Source of the DNA: JADGRF01 sp035274465
Lineage (GTDB): Bacteria > Myxococcota_A > Polyangia > Polyangiales > JAFGIB01
DNA length: 64,000 nucleotides
Assembly (NCBI GenBank): GCA_035274465.1
Contig: DATEOF010000142.1
Span: forward strand, 1 to 64,000
Reading direction: 5' to 3'
This document shows positions 33,754-42,329 of this stretch, in pieces. The notes under the pieces were generated by a model that did not search any database, had not been told where the DNA came from, and was given only the letters and a program-made list of their open reading frames with translations. How positions within the stretch are numbered: position 1 is the first letter of the stretch; each line of letters starts with the position of its first letter. Made by a program: the position numbers and the translations under genes.

Positions 33754-35190
33754 ATGAGTCGTGGGAAGAAGGACATAGTCATCGTGGGCAACGGCATGGC
33801 CACCTGCCGCCTGCTGGACGAGCTCGTGTCGCGCAACGCCCAGGAGCGTTACGACGTGACGGTCGTGGGCGACGAGCCCGGGGGCGCCTACAACCGCGTG
33901 ATGCTCTCCAAGGTGCTCGCCGGCGACGAGCCCGACGCGGTCGTGACGAAGCCACCGGCGTGGTACCAGGAGCGCGGGATTCGCTTGGTCGCACCGGCCA
34001 CGGCCGAGCGCATCGACGTCGCCCAGCGGCGCGTGGTGCTGCGAGACGCGGAGGCGCTGCGCTACGACATCGCGATCCTCGCGACCGGCAGCCAGCCGAT
34101 CGTGCCGCACCTCGAGGGCATGAACGACGAGCGCGGCGAGCTCAAACCCGGTCTGTTCGTGTACCGCACGATGGACGACTGCTTGCGCATGCGCGAGTAC
34201 GCGCGGCCGGGCGACAACGCGCTGGTACTCGGCGGCGGCCTGCTCGGGCTGGAAGCCGCGAAGGTGCTCAGCGATCGCGGACTGCACGTCACCATCGTGC
34301 ACCTGGCGCACGGCTTGATGAACACGCAGCTCGACTTCGTGGGCGGCGAGATGCTGCGCCGGCAGATCGAGCGCTGCGGGATGTTCGTGCGCGTCGGCCG
34401 TACGATCGAGAGTATCGTCGGCGACGAGCGCGTGGAAGGCGTGGTGCTCGACGACGGCGAGCGACTCGCGGCGGACGTCGTCGTTGTCGCGTGCGGGACG
34501 CGACCGCGCACCGAGGTGGCGCGCAAGTCGAAGATCCCCGTGAACAAGGGCATCATGGTCAACGACACATTGGCCACGCAGGTGCCCGGCGTGTATGCGA
34601 TCGGCGAGTGCACCGAGCACGCCGGCATGACCTACGGCCTGGTCGCGCCGGCGTGGGAGCAGGCGACCGTGCTGGCGGGTGTGCTCACGGGCACCCCGCC
34701 ACAGAGCCGCTACCGCGGCTCGAAGTTGTACGCGCGGCTGAAGGTCGCCGGCGTCGAGGTCGCCTCGCTCGGCGTGCTCGAACCGACGCTCGAGACCGAT
34801 CGTGCGATCCAGGTGGTCGAGGAGCGCGACTTCACCTATCGCAAGCTCGTGCTCCGCGGCAAGCAGCTGATCGGCGCGATGTTCGTGGGCAACGTGAGCA
34901 GCGCGGCCAGCCTCGTGCAGACCTTCGATCGCGGCGATCCGCTGCCCGACGATCCGCTCGAGGTGTTGTGCAGCCTGGTCTCGGGTGCAGCCGCCAGCGG
35001 CGAGCGCACGGTCTGCAACTGCTTCAAGGTCAGCGAGTCGGCGATCGTGGCTTGCGTGAAAGAAGGCGCTGACAGCGTCGAGGCCGTCAGCGAGCGAACC
35101 AAGGCTGGCACGGGTTGTGGATCGTGCAGGACCGACGTCGAACGCCTGGTGCAGCTGGGCTCGAAGCCGACCCTCGCCGCGACCGGCTAG
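33754..35190 (+). CDS. nasB: FAD/NAD(P)H oxidoreductase with C-terminal BFD-type [2Fe-2S] domain, electron donor for nitrate reductase
   Basis: 478 residues. The N-terminal VIVGNGMATCRLLDEL (FAD-binding) and ALVLGGGLLGLEAAKVLSDRG (NAD-binding) belong to the NirB/NasB N-terminal flavoprotein family; the C-terminus has a BFD-like [2Fe-2S] domain with CNCFKVSES and GTGCGSC Cys pairs. There is no sirohaem nitrite reductase domain, so it is a reductase partner like Bacillus NasB, passing electrons from NAD(P)H to the nitrate reductase encoded just upstream. The stop shares CTAG with the stop of the convergent FHA gene. Confidence 0.85.
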   Translation: MSRGKKDIVIVGNGMATCRLLDELVSRNAQERYDVTVVGDEPGGAYNRVMLSKVLAGDEPDAVVTKPPAWYQERGIRLVAPATAERIDVAQRRVVLRDAEALRYDIAILATGSQPIVPHLEGMNDERGELKPGLFVYRTMDDCLRMREYARPGDNALVLGGGLLGLEAAKVLSDRGLHVTIVHLAHGLMNTQLDFVGGEMLRRQIERCGMFVRVGRTIESIVGDERVEGVVLDDGERLAADVVVVACGTRPRTEVARKSKIPVNKGIMVNDTLATQVPGVYAIGECTEHAGMTYGLVAPAWEQATVLAGVLTGTPPQSRYRGSKLYARLKVAGVEVASLGVLEPTLETDRAIQVVEERDFTYRKLVLRGKQLIGAMFVGNVSSAASLVQTFDRGDPLPDDPLEVLCSLVSGAAASGERTVCNCFKVSESAIVACVKEGADSVEAVSERTKAGTGCGSCRTDVERLVQLGSKPTLAATG

Positions 35191-37109
35191 GCCCTCGCGA
35201 AACCCTTGGCGTCGTAGCGAAACCTCGGCGAGAGCTCGAGCGCGCCGCCCTTGTTCGTGCGGACCTCGAAGATGCCCTGCACGCGTCGCGCGCCTTCCGG
35301 CGTGGTGGCGATGTGGATGACGATCTGCAGGGCGGTGGCGAGCAGCGGCGCGAGCGAGGTGCGGCCGCCGCCCAGGGCTGCTTGCGCGAACAGCTCGAGC
35401 TGGAGCAGCGCGATGTCGGGGGTGGGGGCGTGCATGCCCAGCAGTAGGCCGGGGTTGGCGGCTGCGGCCGACAGGGCTGCGAGCGCGTCGCTTGCGCCGA
35501 CGTCGTCGATCAGCAGTCGGTCGTGGCGCAGGCGCGAGGCGTACTTGAGGAAGTCTTCGAGGCTCAGGTCGGGTTTGGCGTGGCGGCTGAGCGGGAGCGT
35601 CTGCGCGTTGACCAGGCTCGCGCTCGGCGCATTTTCGATGGTCACGATGCGTTCGTGATCCGGGGCGAGCATGGCGAGCACGCCCAACACCGAGCTGACA
35701 CCCGAGCCCATCGCGCCCAACACGAGGATGTTCTTGCGTTGCTGCACGCTGGTGCGCAGGTACGCGAGCATGTCCCCCGAGAGCACGCCGTCGGTGACGA
35801 GGCTCTCGGGGCTGCTCAGCGCGCGCGGCGGGCAGCGCACCGTGATCAGCGGGCCCTTCGCAGCCAGTGGCGGCAGGAGCAGTTGCAGGAAGCCTCCGGA
35901 CGGCAGGCGCGCCTCCTGGACGGGGACGTTTTCGTCGAGCTTGCGGCCGGCGCGGTGGAGCAAGCGCCGCGCGATGACGAGCACCGCGCTGTCGTCCGAG
36001 AAGAACGTGGAGACCGTCGTCAGCCCGCCTCCGAGATCGGCCAGGATCCGCGTCGGCCCATCCACCACCAGCTCGCGCACCGAGCGGTTGGCGAGCAGGC
36101 GGTCGAGCGGCCCGAGGCCCACGGCTTCACTGATCGCGGCCTCGCGCAAGAAGCGTCGATCGAGGTCGGGGCCGATCGCTCCCTCCGACGCCAGCTCGTC
36201 GATCAGCCGCTCGAGCGTGCTGCTGTGCTCGGAGGGGAACGCGCTCTCTTCGGGGCGCGCGACGTTCATCTCGGTGGCGAGCCGCTCCATCAGCATCGCC
36301 AGCGCGCCCTGCAGGCGCAGCGAAGGCGCCAGCACCGCCGGTGAGGTGAGGCCGCTCTGCAGCGGGTTCGCGTCGGGCGACGACCAACCGGGCACGCTCT
36401 TGCTGCTGCCGACTGCAGGCTCCGCGGATTTGCGCGAGACCACTGCGGCCGCCTCGGCCTTCACCCGCGTCGGCGGTGGCACCGTCACGCGGCTGGCGCT
36501 GCCCGGCAGTGGCGGCGGCACCGAGCGCGCGGGCGCGGCCGAACCGTTCTTGCCCAGCGGCAAGGCCGGGATGCTGGACGGTCGGTCGGGCGAGGCCTCC
36601 CCGGGCGCCGTGAAAGAGACCTCCGTCTCGAATCCACCCGCGCTCGGGATCGGCGGTGGCACGCTCGGCAGCGCTGCCTGCGTCGCGGCGCCCACGGGGC
36701 CGTCCGAAGGCGCCCGCATGTCGTCCTGGGTCGGCGACGGCTGCTTGGGCGGGGCGATCGCATCCGAGCTCGGACGGCGCGGCCGGAATTCGCGCGCCGA
36801 CACACCCTCGAACGTGCCGCCCGGAGCGGCGAGCGTCAGGATGAAATCGCCGATGTAGATCTTGTCGCCCTTGCGCACCACCATCGGCGCCGAGATGCGG
36901 CGGCCGTTCACGTACGTGCCGTTGGTGCTCTTCTGATCGAGCAGCACGTAGCGCTCGTCCTTGAACACCAGGCGCGCGTGGTGCTTGGAGACGTTGCTCT
37001 TGGGCAGGCAGATGTCGTTGTCCTCGAGCCGTCCAATGCTGAGCTCGGGGCTCTCGATGTCGAGCTGCCGCTGCGCGCCTCCCTTTTCGGTAATGACGAT
37101 CGAGAACAC
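35187..37109 (-). CDS. FHA-domain protein with a degenerate CpaF/TadA-type ATPase domain
   Basis: About 640 residues; GTG at 37109 or TTG at 37112 is the start. An N-terminal FHA domain (about 1-100: SIGRLEDNDICLP, VSKHHARL, STNGTYVNG) binds phosphothreonine. A Pro/Ser/Ala linker (100-300) follows, then a CpaF-like secretion ATPase domain (about 300-640). Its Walker A reads LGAMGSGVSS, with Val in place of Lys (about residue 471), and Walker B/Asp-box sequences deviate (RLLIDDVGASDA). ATP hydrolysis is therefore unlikely; it may be a regulatory pseudo-ATPase. Convergent with nasB. Confidence 0.82.
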   Translation of the reverse strand: MFSIVITEKGGAQRQLDIESPELSIGRLEDNDICLPKSNVSKHHARLVFKDERYVLLDQKSTNGTYVNGRRISAPMVVRKGDKIYIGDFILTLAAPGGTFEGVSAREFRPRRPSSDAIAPPKQPSPTQDDMRAPSDGPVGAATQAALPSVPPPIPSAGGFETEVSFTAPGEASPDRPSSIPALPLGKNGSAAPARSVPPPLPGSASRVTVPPPTRVKAEAAAVVSRKSAEPAVGSSKSVPGWSSPDANPLQSGLTSPAVLAPSLRLQGALAMLMERLATEMNVARPEESAFPSEHSSTLERLIDELASEGAIGPDLDRRFLREAAISEAVGLGPLDRLLANRSVRELVVDGPTRILADLGGGLTTVSTFFSDDSAVLVIARRLLHRAGRKLDENVPVQEARLPSGGFLQLLLPPLAAKGPLITVRCPPRALSSPESLVTDGVLSGDMLAYLRTSVQQRKNILVLGAMGSGVSSVLGVLAMLAPDHERIVTIENAPSASLVNAQTLPLSRHAKPDLSLEDFLKYASRLRHDRLLIDDVGASDALAALSAAAANPGLLLGMHAPTPDIALLQLELFAQAALGGGRTSLAPLLATALQIVIHIATTPEGARRVQGIFEVRTNKGGALELSPRFRYDAKGFARA

Positions 37110-37219
37110 CAAGGCGCATTAACAGTCCATGGTCGCTCGAGGTCAAGCGCTACCCGGCGTATGCAGGGGATCCCGCCGCGACATGCGCGTGATAGGCTGC
37201 TCGGAGAGGTAAGTTCGTC

Positions 37220-38038
37220 ATGTCACGCAAGCGCAAGCGATCACGCGACGCGCAACAGCAAGCAGCCGACTCGGCTCCCAAGCCCATCCCGCAAGTGGCC
37301 ACTGCCCTCGGCGCGGTGTTGAAGAAAGCCGGTGTCACCGCCACCCCGCCCGCCGCGCGCAAGGGCGCCCGGCCGCCGGTGCCGATGACGCTGCGCCCAC
37401 CGGATCCGCAGCCGCTGGAGCGTGTGACGGCGCCGCCCAAAGCTGCGGGCGCTGGGCTCACTACCACCGAGCTGCGTATGCTCAACGATGCCTATGAGGG
37501 AGCGCGACCGCTACAGGCCAAGAACGCTCGCGCCAAACCAGTCGGCGAACGCGCCGTGGCGGGAGACGCGGCAAGCGGCGCGCGCCAGCGGGCGCTGGCC
37601 GATGCGCAAGATCGCGCAGAGGAGCTTTCTGCACGCTCGCGGTTGGCGGCCCTCGTCTCGGAAGGTGTGCGATTCAAGATCAGGCGTGAGGATGACTACG
37701 TCGAAGGAGTACGCGCGGACACCTCTGCGAAACTTCTGGATCGCATTCGCGGCAAGGGGTTCACCCCCGAGGCCAGCCTCGACCTGCACGGCCTGCGCGT
37801 GAACCAGGTCGGCCCGGCGATCGAGCGCTTCGTGCGCAGCCATCAGCGCCGGGGCGCGCGCCACGTGCTGCTGATCGTCGGAAAAGGCCTGCATTCCGAG
37901 GCCGGCGTATCGATGCTCGGACCGGCCGCGATCGACGCGTTGAGCAGCGGTCTCGCGGCACCCTGGGTGATCGCGTTTGCCTCCGCGCACACACAGCACG
38001 GCGGTAATGGCGCCCTGGCCGTGTTGCTGCGCGATTAG
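37220..38038 (+). CDS. Smr-domain protein
   Basis: 272 residues, ATG behind GAGAGG. The first ~170 residues are basic, Ala/Pro-rich and low complexity. The C-terminal ~85 residues form an Smr domain: ASLDLHGLRVNQ and HVLLIVGKGLHSE, the DLHG and HxGKG-type motifs. Smr domains of MutS2 and YdaL are nicking endonucleases or bind branched nucleic acids and ribosomes. The role here is probably RNA/DNA processing. The next gene, CysQ-like, starts 47 bp after its stop. Confidence 0.88.
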   Translation: MSRKRKRSRDAQQQAADSAPKPIPQVATALGAVLKKAGVTATPPAARKGARPPVPMTLRPPDPQPLERVTAPPKAAGAGLTTTELRMLNDAYEGARPLQAKNARAKPVGERAVAGDAASGARQRALADAQDRAEELSARSRLAALVSEGVRFKIRREDDYVEGVRADTSAKLLDRIRGKGFTPEASLDLHGLRVNQVGPAIERFVRSHQRRGARHVLLIVGKGLHSEAGVSMLGPAAIDALSSGLAAPWVIAFASAHTQHGGNGALAVLLRD

Positions 38039-38084
38039 CTTGCTGCCAATAGCGGCGCGGCCTCCTCGTGCTACCGTGCGTTCG

Positions 38085-38912
38085 ATGCTGGAACGTGAGC
38101 TGGAGCAAGCCAGCCAGATCGCCCGCGAGGCCGGGCAGATTTTGCTGGAGATTTACGCGACCGATTTCGGAGTTGCCTACAAGGGCCAAGGCCGCAGCGA
38201 CCCGGTGACCGAGGCAGATCGGCGCGCCAACGCCCACATCGTGGCACGTCTGCGCGAGAGCTTCCCGGACGACGCGATCATCGCCGAGGAGAGCGACAAC
38301 GGCGACGCTGCGCTGGATGCGCGGCGGATCTGGTACGTGGACCCGCTCGACGGCACCAAGGAGTTCGTGGCCAAAAACGGCGAATTTGCGGTGATGATCG
38401 GCCTCGCGGTCGAGCGCCGCGCCACGCTGGGCGTGGTGTTCCAGCCGAGCTCGGACAAAATGTACCGGGGCGTCGTGGGGCAGGGCGCGACTCTCGAGCA
38501 CGGCGGACAGCGGCATGCGCTCAAGGTTGGCGATCATGACGTCGGCCCCGATCTGAGACTGGTCGTCTCGCGCTCGCACCGCTCCAAGAACATCGCCGAT
38601 CTGGTAGCGGCGCTGCGGATCCGCCACGAGCTGATCAGCGGCTCGGTCGGCCTCAAGGTGGGGCTGATTGCCGAGCAGACGGCCGACCTGTATGTGCACA
38701 TGTCCGACAAGTCGAGCGCCTGGGATACCTGTGGCCCCGAGGCTCTGCTGCACGCGGCCGGCGGGCGCTTCTGCGATCTCGCGGGCGATCAGCTGGTCTA
38801 CGGCCAGGCCGATCTGCGCACGCGGCGCGGCATCTTCGCCTGCAACCAGCGCGCGTTCGAGCACGCGTTGCCCGCCGTGCGCAAGCTCGCGGCCAGCGCG
38901 GGCTTCTTGTGA
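38085..38912 (+). CDS. cysQ: 3'(2'),5'-bisphosphate nucleotidase / inositol-monophosphatase family (CysQ-like)
   Basis: 275 residues, ATG at 38085. Family signature: substrate- and metal-binding YKGQGRSDPVTEADRRAN, AEESDNG with the metal Glu, WYVDPLDGTKEF (Asp pair), and a C-terminal SSAWDTCGPEALLHAAGG with the WDxxxP-like acidic site. CysQ removes the 3' phosphate of PAP, a by-product of sulfate assimilation. Inositol phosphatase activity cannot be excluded. The stop lies 3 bp before the convergent mgtE stop. Confidence 0.9.
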   Translation: MLERELEQASQIAREAGQILLEIYATDFGVAYKGQGRSDPVTEADRRANAHIVARLRESFPDDAIIAEESDNGDAALDARRIWYVDPLDGTKEFVAKNGEFAVMIGLAVERRATLGVVFQPSSDKMYRGVVGQGATLEHGGQRHALKVGDHDVGPDLRLVVSRSHRSKNIADLVAALRIRHELISGSVGLKVGLIAEQTADLYVHMSDKSSAWDTCGPEALLHAAGGRFCDLAGDQLVYGQADLRTRRGIFACNQRAFEHALPAVRKLAASAGFL

Positions 38913-38915
38913 GGC

Positions 38916-40307
38916 TCACAGTAATTTATTGCCGAGCAGGATCTGCGCGACCGTAAAGTAGATCACGAGCCCCGAGACATCGACCAGCGTGGCCACGAAC
39001 GGGGCGGATGCGCTGGCGGGATCGAAGCCCATGCGCCGGATCGCGAACGGCAGCATGGAGCCGGCCAAGGTTCCCCACATCACCACGCCGATCAGGCTGA
39101 TCGCGACCACCGCCGCCACCGCCACGTAGTGAGGGCCGTAGGAGTGGAACACCTGCTCCCAGACGATGATGCGGATCGCGCCGATCGTCGCCAGGATGAG
39201 GCCCAACGTCAGGCCCGCGACGAACTCGCGGCCGGCGATGCGCCAGAAGTCGCTCAGCTTCACGTGCCCTACAGCCATCGCGCGGATCACCAGGGTCGCC
39301 GCCTGTGAGCCCGAGTTGCCCCCGCTGCTGATGATCAGCGGCACGAACAGCGCGAGCACCACGGCCTTGGCGATCTCGTCTTCGTAGCTGCTCATGGCGC
39401 TGGCGGTGAGCATCTCGCCCAGGAACAACACGGCCAGCCAACCCGCGCGCTTGCGGATCATCTCCGACAGCCGCGTCTCGAGGTACGGCATGTCGAGGGC
39501 TTCCATGCCGCCCATCTTCTGCGCGTCCTCGTCGGCTTCTTCCATCACGATGTCGACCACGTCGTCGACCGTGACCACGCCCAACATCTGCCCGTCCGCA
39601 TCGACCACCGGCACCGCCGCGAGATCGTACTTGGCGATGGTGCGCGCGACCTCTTCCTGATCGGTCTCCGGCGCGACCTTGACCACACCGTCGTTCATGT
39701 AGATCGCGATCGGCGCGCTGGGCTCTCCGAGGATCAGATCGCGCAGTGACAGCACACCTACCAGTCGTCCGGTGTCCACCACGTACAACGTGTAGATCAA
39801 CTCGGGCTCTTGCTCCCGAGCCAGGCGTCTCACTTCTGCGATCGCCTTCTCACAACTCATGCCCGGGCCGAGCGCGATGTACTCGGTGGTCATGATGCCG
39901 GCCGCGGTGTCCTCGCCGTAGCTGGCGAGCACGCGCGTCTCTTCCGCGACCTCGGGCTCGTACTTGTCGAGCTCGGACAGGATCGATTCGCGCAGCGAGT
40001 CCGGCAGCTCGTTCATCAGGTCGGCGCGATCGTCCGCCGCCATCTCGGTGATCATCTCGGCCGAGGCTTCGGGCTCGAGCTGTCCGACCACGCTGACGCG
40101 CAGGTCCTCGGGCAAGCGCTCCAGCACCTGGGCGGCTTGCTCCAGCGGCAGGCGTTGTACGACCTGTGCGGCCTGGTCCGGATGCAGCTCCTCGGTCAGC
40201 ACCGCGGCGATATCTTCCGGGTGCACCTCGGACAAGGCGTCTTCGAGCTGCTCGGGATGAGACTCGAGCGTGCTCTTGAGGCCTGGCAACTTGGACGGCT
40301 GCTGCAT
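38916..40307 (-). CDS. mgtE: MgtE-type magnesium transporter
   Basis: 463 residues. An N-terminal superhelical MgtE-N domain with HPEDIAAVL and DDRADLMNELP repeats (1-140), two CBS domains (IMTTEYIALGPGMS and VVTVDDVVDIVMEE, 140-270), a connecting helix and a five-helix TM domain (about 285-463: GNSGSQAATLVIRAMAVG). The transporter moves Mg2+ inward and is gated by intracellular Mg2+ through the N and CBS domains. Length and order match characterised MgtE. Divergent from the trans-sulfuration gene. Confidence 0.95.
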   Translation of the reverse strand: MQQPSKLPGLKSTLESHPEQLEDALSEVHPEDIAAVLTEELHPDQAAQVVQRLPLEQAAQVLERLPEDLRVSVVGQLEPEASAEMITEMAADDRADLMNELPDSLRESILSELDKYEPEVAEETRVLASYGEDTAAGIMTTEYIALGPGMSCEKAIAEVRRLAREQEPELIYTLYVVDTGRLVGVLSLRDLILGEPSAPIAIYMNDGVVKVAPETDQEEVARTIAKYDLAAVPVVDADGQMLGVVTVDDVVDIVMEEADEDAQKMGGMEALDMPYLETRLSEMIRKRAGWLAVLFLGEMLTASAMSSYEDEIAKAVVLALFVPLIISSGGNSGSQAATLVIRAMAVGHVKLSDFWRIAGREFVAGLTLGLILATIGAIRIIVWEQVFHSYGPHYVAVAAVVAISLIGVVMWGTLAGSMLPFAIRRMGFDPASASAPFVATLVDVSGLVIYFTVAQILLGNKLL

Positions 40308-40407
40308 CTCGGGGCGCTATTGTGCAAGAAGCGCCTTGGGCGGCAAGGAAAAGCGCGCTCCCGCGGGTTTCGAGCGCGCTCGCACGCGCAGGGTTAGACT
40401 TTGACAC

Positions 40408-41559
40408 ATGCAGCGAGACAGCGACTTCGGCTTCGACACCCTGGCCATCCACGCCGGGCAAGCACCGGACCCGCTGACAGGGGCAGTCATGCCACCCATC
40501 CACCTGTCATCGACCTTCGCGCAAGACGGGCCGGGCAAGCACCGCGGCTTCGAGTACAGCCGCACCGACAACCCCACGCGGCGCATGCTCGAGCACTGCT
40601 TGGCCGCGCTCGAGGCGGGTAGCACCGGGCTGGCCTTCGCCTCGGGCAGTGCCGGTAGCTCCGCGCTGCTGGAGACGCTGCGCCCGGGCGAGCACGTGAT
40701 CTCGAGCGACGACGTGTACGGGGGCACGTACCGCTTGATGCAGCGCGTCGTCGCTCCGCGCGGCGTCGCGTTCTCGCGGGTCGACATGGGCGACGTCGAT
40801 CTGGTGCGCGCGGCGATCCTGCCCGAGACGCGCATGTTGTGGGTCGAGACGCCCACCAACCCCTTGCTCAAGCTCGCAGACATCCCGGCGCTCGCGGCCC
40901 TGGCGCGGGAACACAAGCTCTTGCTCGTGGTCGACAACACCTTCGCCACCCCGGTGATCCAGCGGCCGCTCGAGCTGGGCGCGGACGTGGTCGTGCACTC
41001 CACGACCAAGTACCTGAACGGCCACAGCGACGTGGTCGGCGGTGCTGTGATCACGCGCGACACGGCGCTGGCCGAGCGCCTGCGGTTTCTGCAGAACGCC
41101 ATCGGCGCGGTGCCGTCCCCGTTCGACTGCTACCTGGTGTTGCGCGGGCTGAAGACCTTGCCGCTGCGCATGCGCCGCCACGCGCAGAGCGCCGCGTTCC
41201 TGGCCGAGTGGCTGGAGAAGCATCCGAACGTGGCGCGGGTGTTTTATCCCGGCCTGCCGAGCCATCCGCAGCACGCCCTGGCTCGGCGGCAGATGGCGCT
41301 GCCCGGGGGCATGATCAGCTGCGAGCTGCGCGGTGGTCTCGCGGCGGCGCGCGCTCTGCTGTCGGCCACGCAGCTCTTTACCTGTGCGGAGAGCCTGGGC
41401 GGCGTCGAGTCGCTGATCGAACAGCCGGCGACCATGACACACGCGTCATTGCCAGCGGACGCGCGCGCGGCGCTCGGCATCGGTGACGGCTTGGTGCGAC
41501 TTTCTGTGGGGCTGGAGGATCCCGCCGACCTACAACGCGACCTCGAGCGCGGGCTCTAA
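40408..41559 (+). CDS. Trans-sulfuration PLP enzyme (cystathionine gamma-synthase/lyase family)
   Basis: 383 residues. The PLP-binding Lys is in HSTTKYLNGHSDVVGG; other hallmarks are YSRTDNPTRRMLE, AFASGSAGS, WVETPTNPLLKL and VVDNTFATP. Family members make cystathionine, cleave it, or act on methionine or homoserine derivatives; I cannot distinguish metB from the lyase by reading. The CysQ gene close by hints at sulfur metabolism, but there is no true operon. A -10-like TAGACT sits only 7 nt before the ATG, so the transcript could be nearly leaderless (speculative). Confidence 0.92.
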   Translation: MQRDSDFGFDTLAIHAGQAPDPLTGAVMPPIHLSSTFAQDGPGKHRGFEYSRTDNPTRRMLEHCLAALEAGSTGLAFASGSAGSSALLETLRPGEHVISSDDVYGGTYRLMQRVVAPRGVAFSRVDMGDVDLVRAAILPETRMLWVETPTNPLLKLADIPALAALAREHKLLLVVDNTFATPVIQRPLELGADVVVHSTTKYLNGHSDVVGGAVITRDTALAERLRFLQNAIGAVPSPFDCYLVLRGLKTLPLRMRRHAQSAAFLAEWLEKHPNVARVFYPGLPSHPQHALARRQMALPGGMISCELRGGLAAARALLSATQLFTCAESLGGVESLIEQPATMTHASLPADARAALGIGDGLVRLSVGLEDPADLQRDLERGL

Positions 41560-41575
41560 GCCTCTGCTTATTACC

Positions 41576-41597
41576 GGGGGAACGTCGCCGTTCCCCC
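41576..41597 (+). terminator. GGGGGAACG stem-loop after the PLP-enzyme gene
   Basis: GGGGGAACG (41576-41584) pairs exactly with CGTTCCCCC (41589-41597) around a 4-nt TCGC loop, 17 bp after the stop. A compact, stable hairpin suitable as a terminator, though without a T-run. The rest of the gap up to 41735 is GC-rich with no gene. Confidence 0.65.
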
Positions 41598-41735
41598 GCC
41601 CCGCCGGCGGAGCCGTCAGGGCCCCACCCCTTCACGAGGTTCGCTTCGCTCACGCGATCCACGTACGCGTCTTCAACGCACACGGCTAGATGGCCAACTT
41701 GCTGGCCGGGCGCGGCCCGCGGTACCCTGCCGCGT

Positions 41736-42302
41736 ATGCGACTTGGCATCTGGTGGGGTTTCGCAGTCGTATCTACTTTGGGCTCGTTCGCTTGCAAGAG
41801 TGAGGACGCGCCCCCGGTCTACCTGGAGACCAACTACCAGGTGCGCTGTCTGGACTGCGAGCCGCGCACCCCGGACGAGCCCGAGCGCGAAATCGCGGCC
41901 CTGGACGGCGAGTTCGACTTCAAGTTCGAGTGTGCGGTCACGCAGGTGGGCAAGAATCGCAGCATGACGCTGACCGTGGGCTACAAGCCGAACAGCACCG
42001 ATGACCGCTACGGCTTCCGCATCACGCGCGGCGAGATCGACCACAAAGACCAGTCGGACGAGTGCAAGATGCAGGTGCTCGAGGGCGCGAACACCTACGA
42101 GGGCGCGTGCACGGGCGATGACCCGAGCGAAGACAAGCCGTGCAAGGTCACGTTCAAGCCCGACGGGCAGGTCGTGAAGGGCACGATGTACTGCAACAAG
42201 ATCACCCTGCAGGGCGCGCCCGCGAACTATCGCTACCTGGTCGCCCCCGGCAGCACCGACAGCGCGGCCAAGTTCGAGGTCCATAACTGCCCGGGTCTCT
42301 GA
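41736..42302 (+). CDS. Small lipoprotein of unknown function
   Basis: 188 residues. Signal peptide ending in a lipobox-like LGSFAC, then a soluble domain with eight or so Cys (VRCLDCEPR, DECKMQ, GACTGDD, KPCKVTF, MYCNKIT, HNCPG), suggesting disulfides in the periplasm or on the surface. No domain recognised. It converges on the TM protein of the motor cluster. Confidence 0.78.
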   Translation: MRLGIWWGFAVVSTLGSFACKSEDAPPVYLETNYQVRCLDCEPRTPDEPEREIAALDGEFDFKFECAVTQVGKNRSMTLTVGYKPNSTDDRYGFRITRGEIDHKDQSDECKMQVLEGANTYEGACTGDDPSEDKPCKVTFKPDGQVVKGTMYCNKITLQGAPANYRYLVAPGSTDSAAKFEVHNCPGL

Positions 42303-42329
42303 GTGTAGGGCCGCAGATTGCCCCCACAA

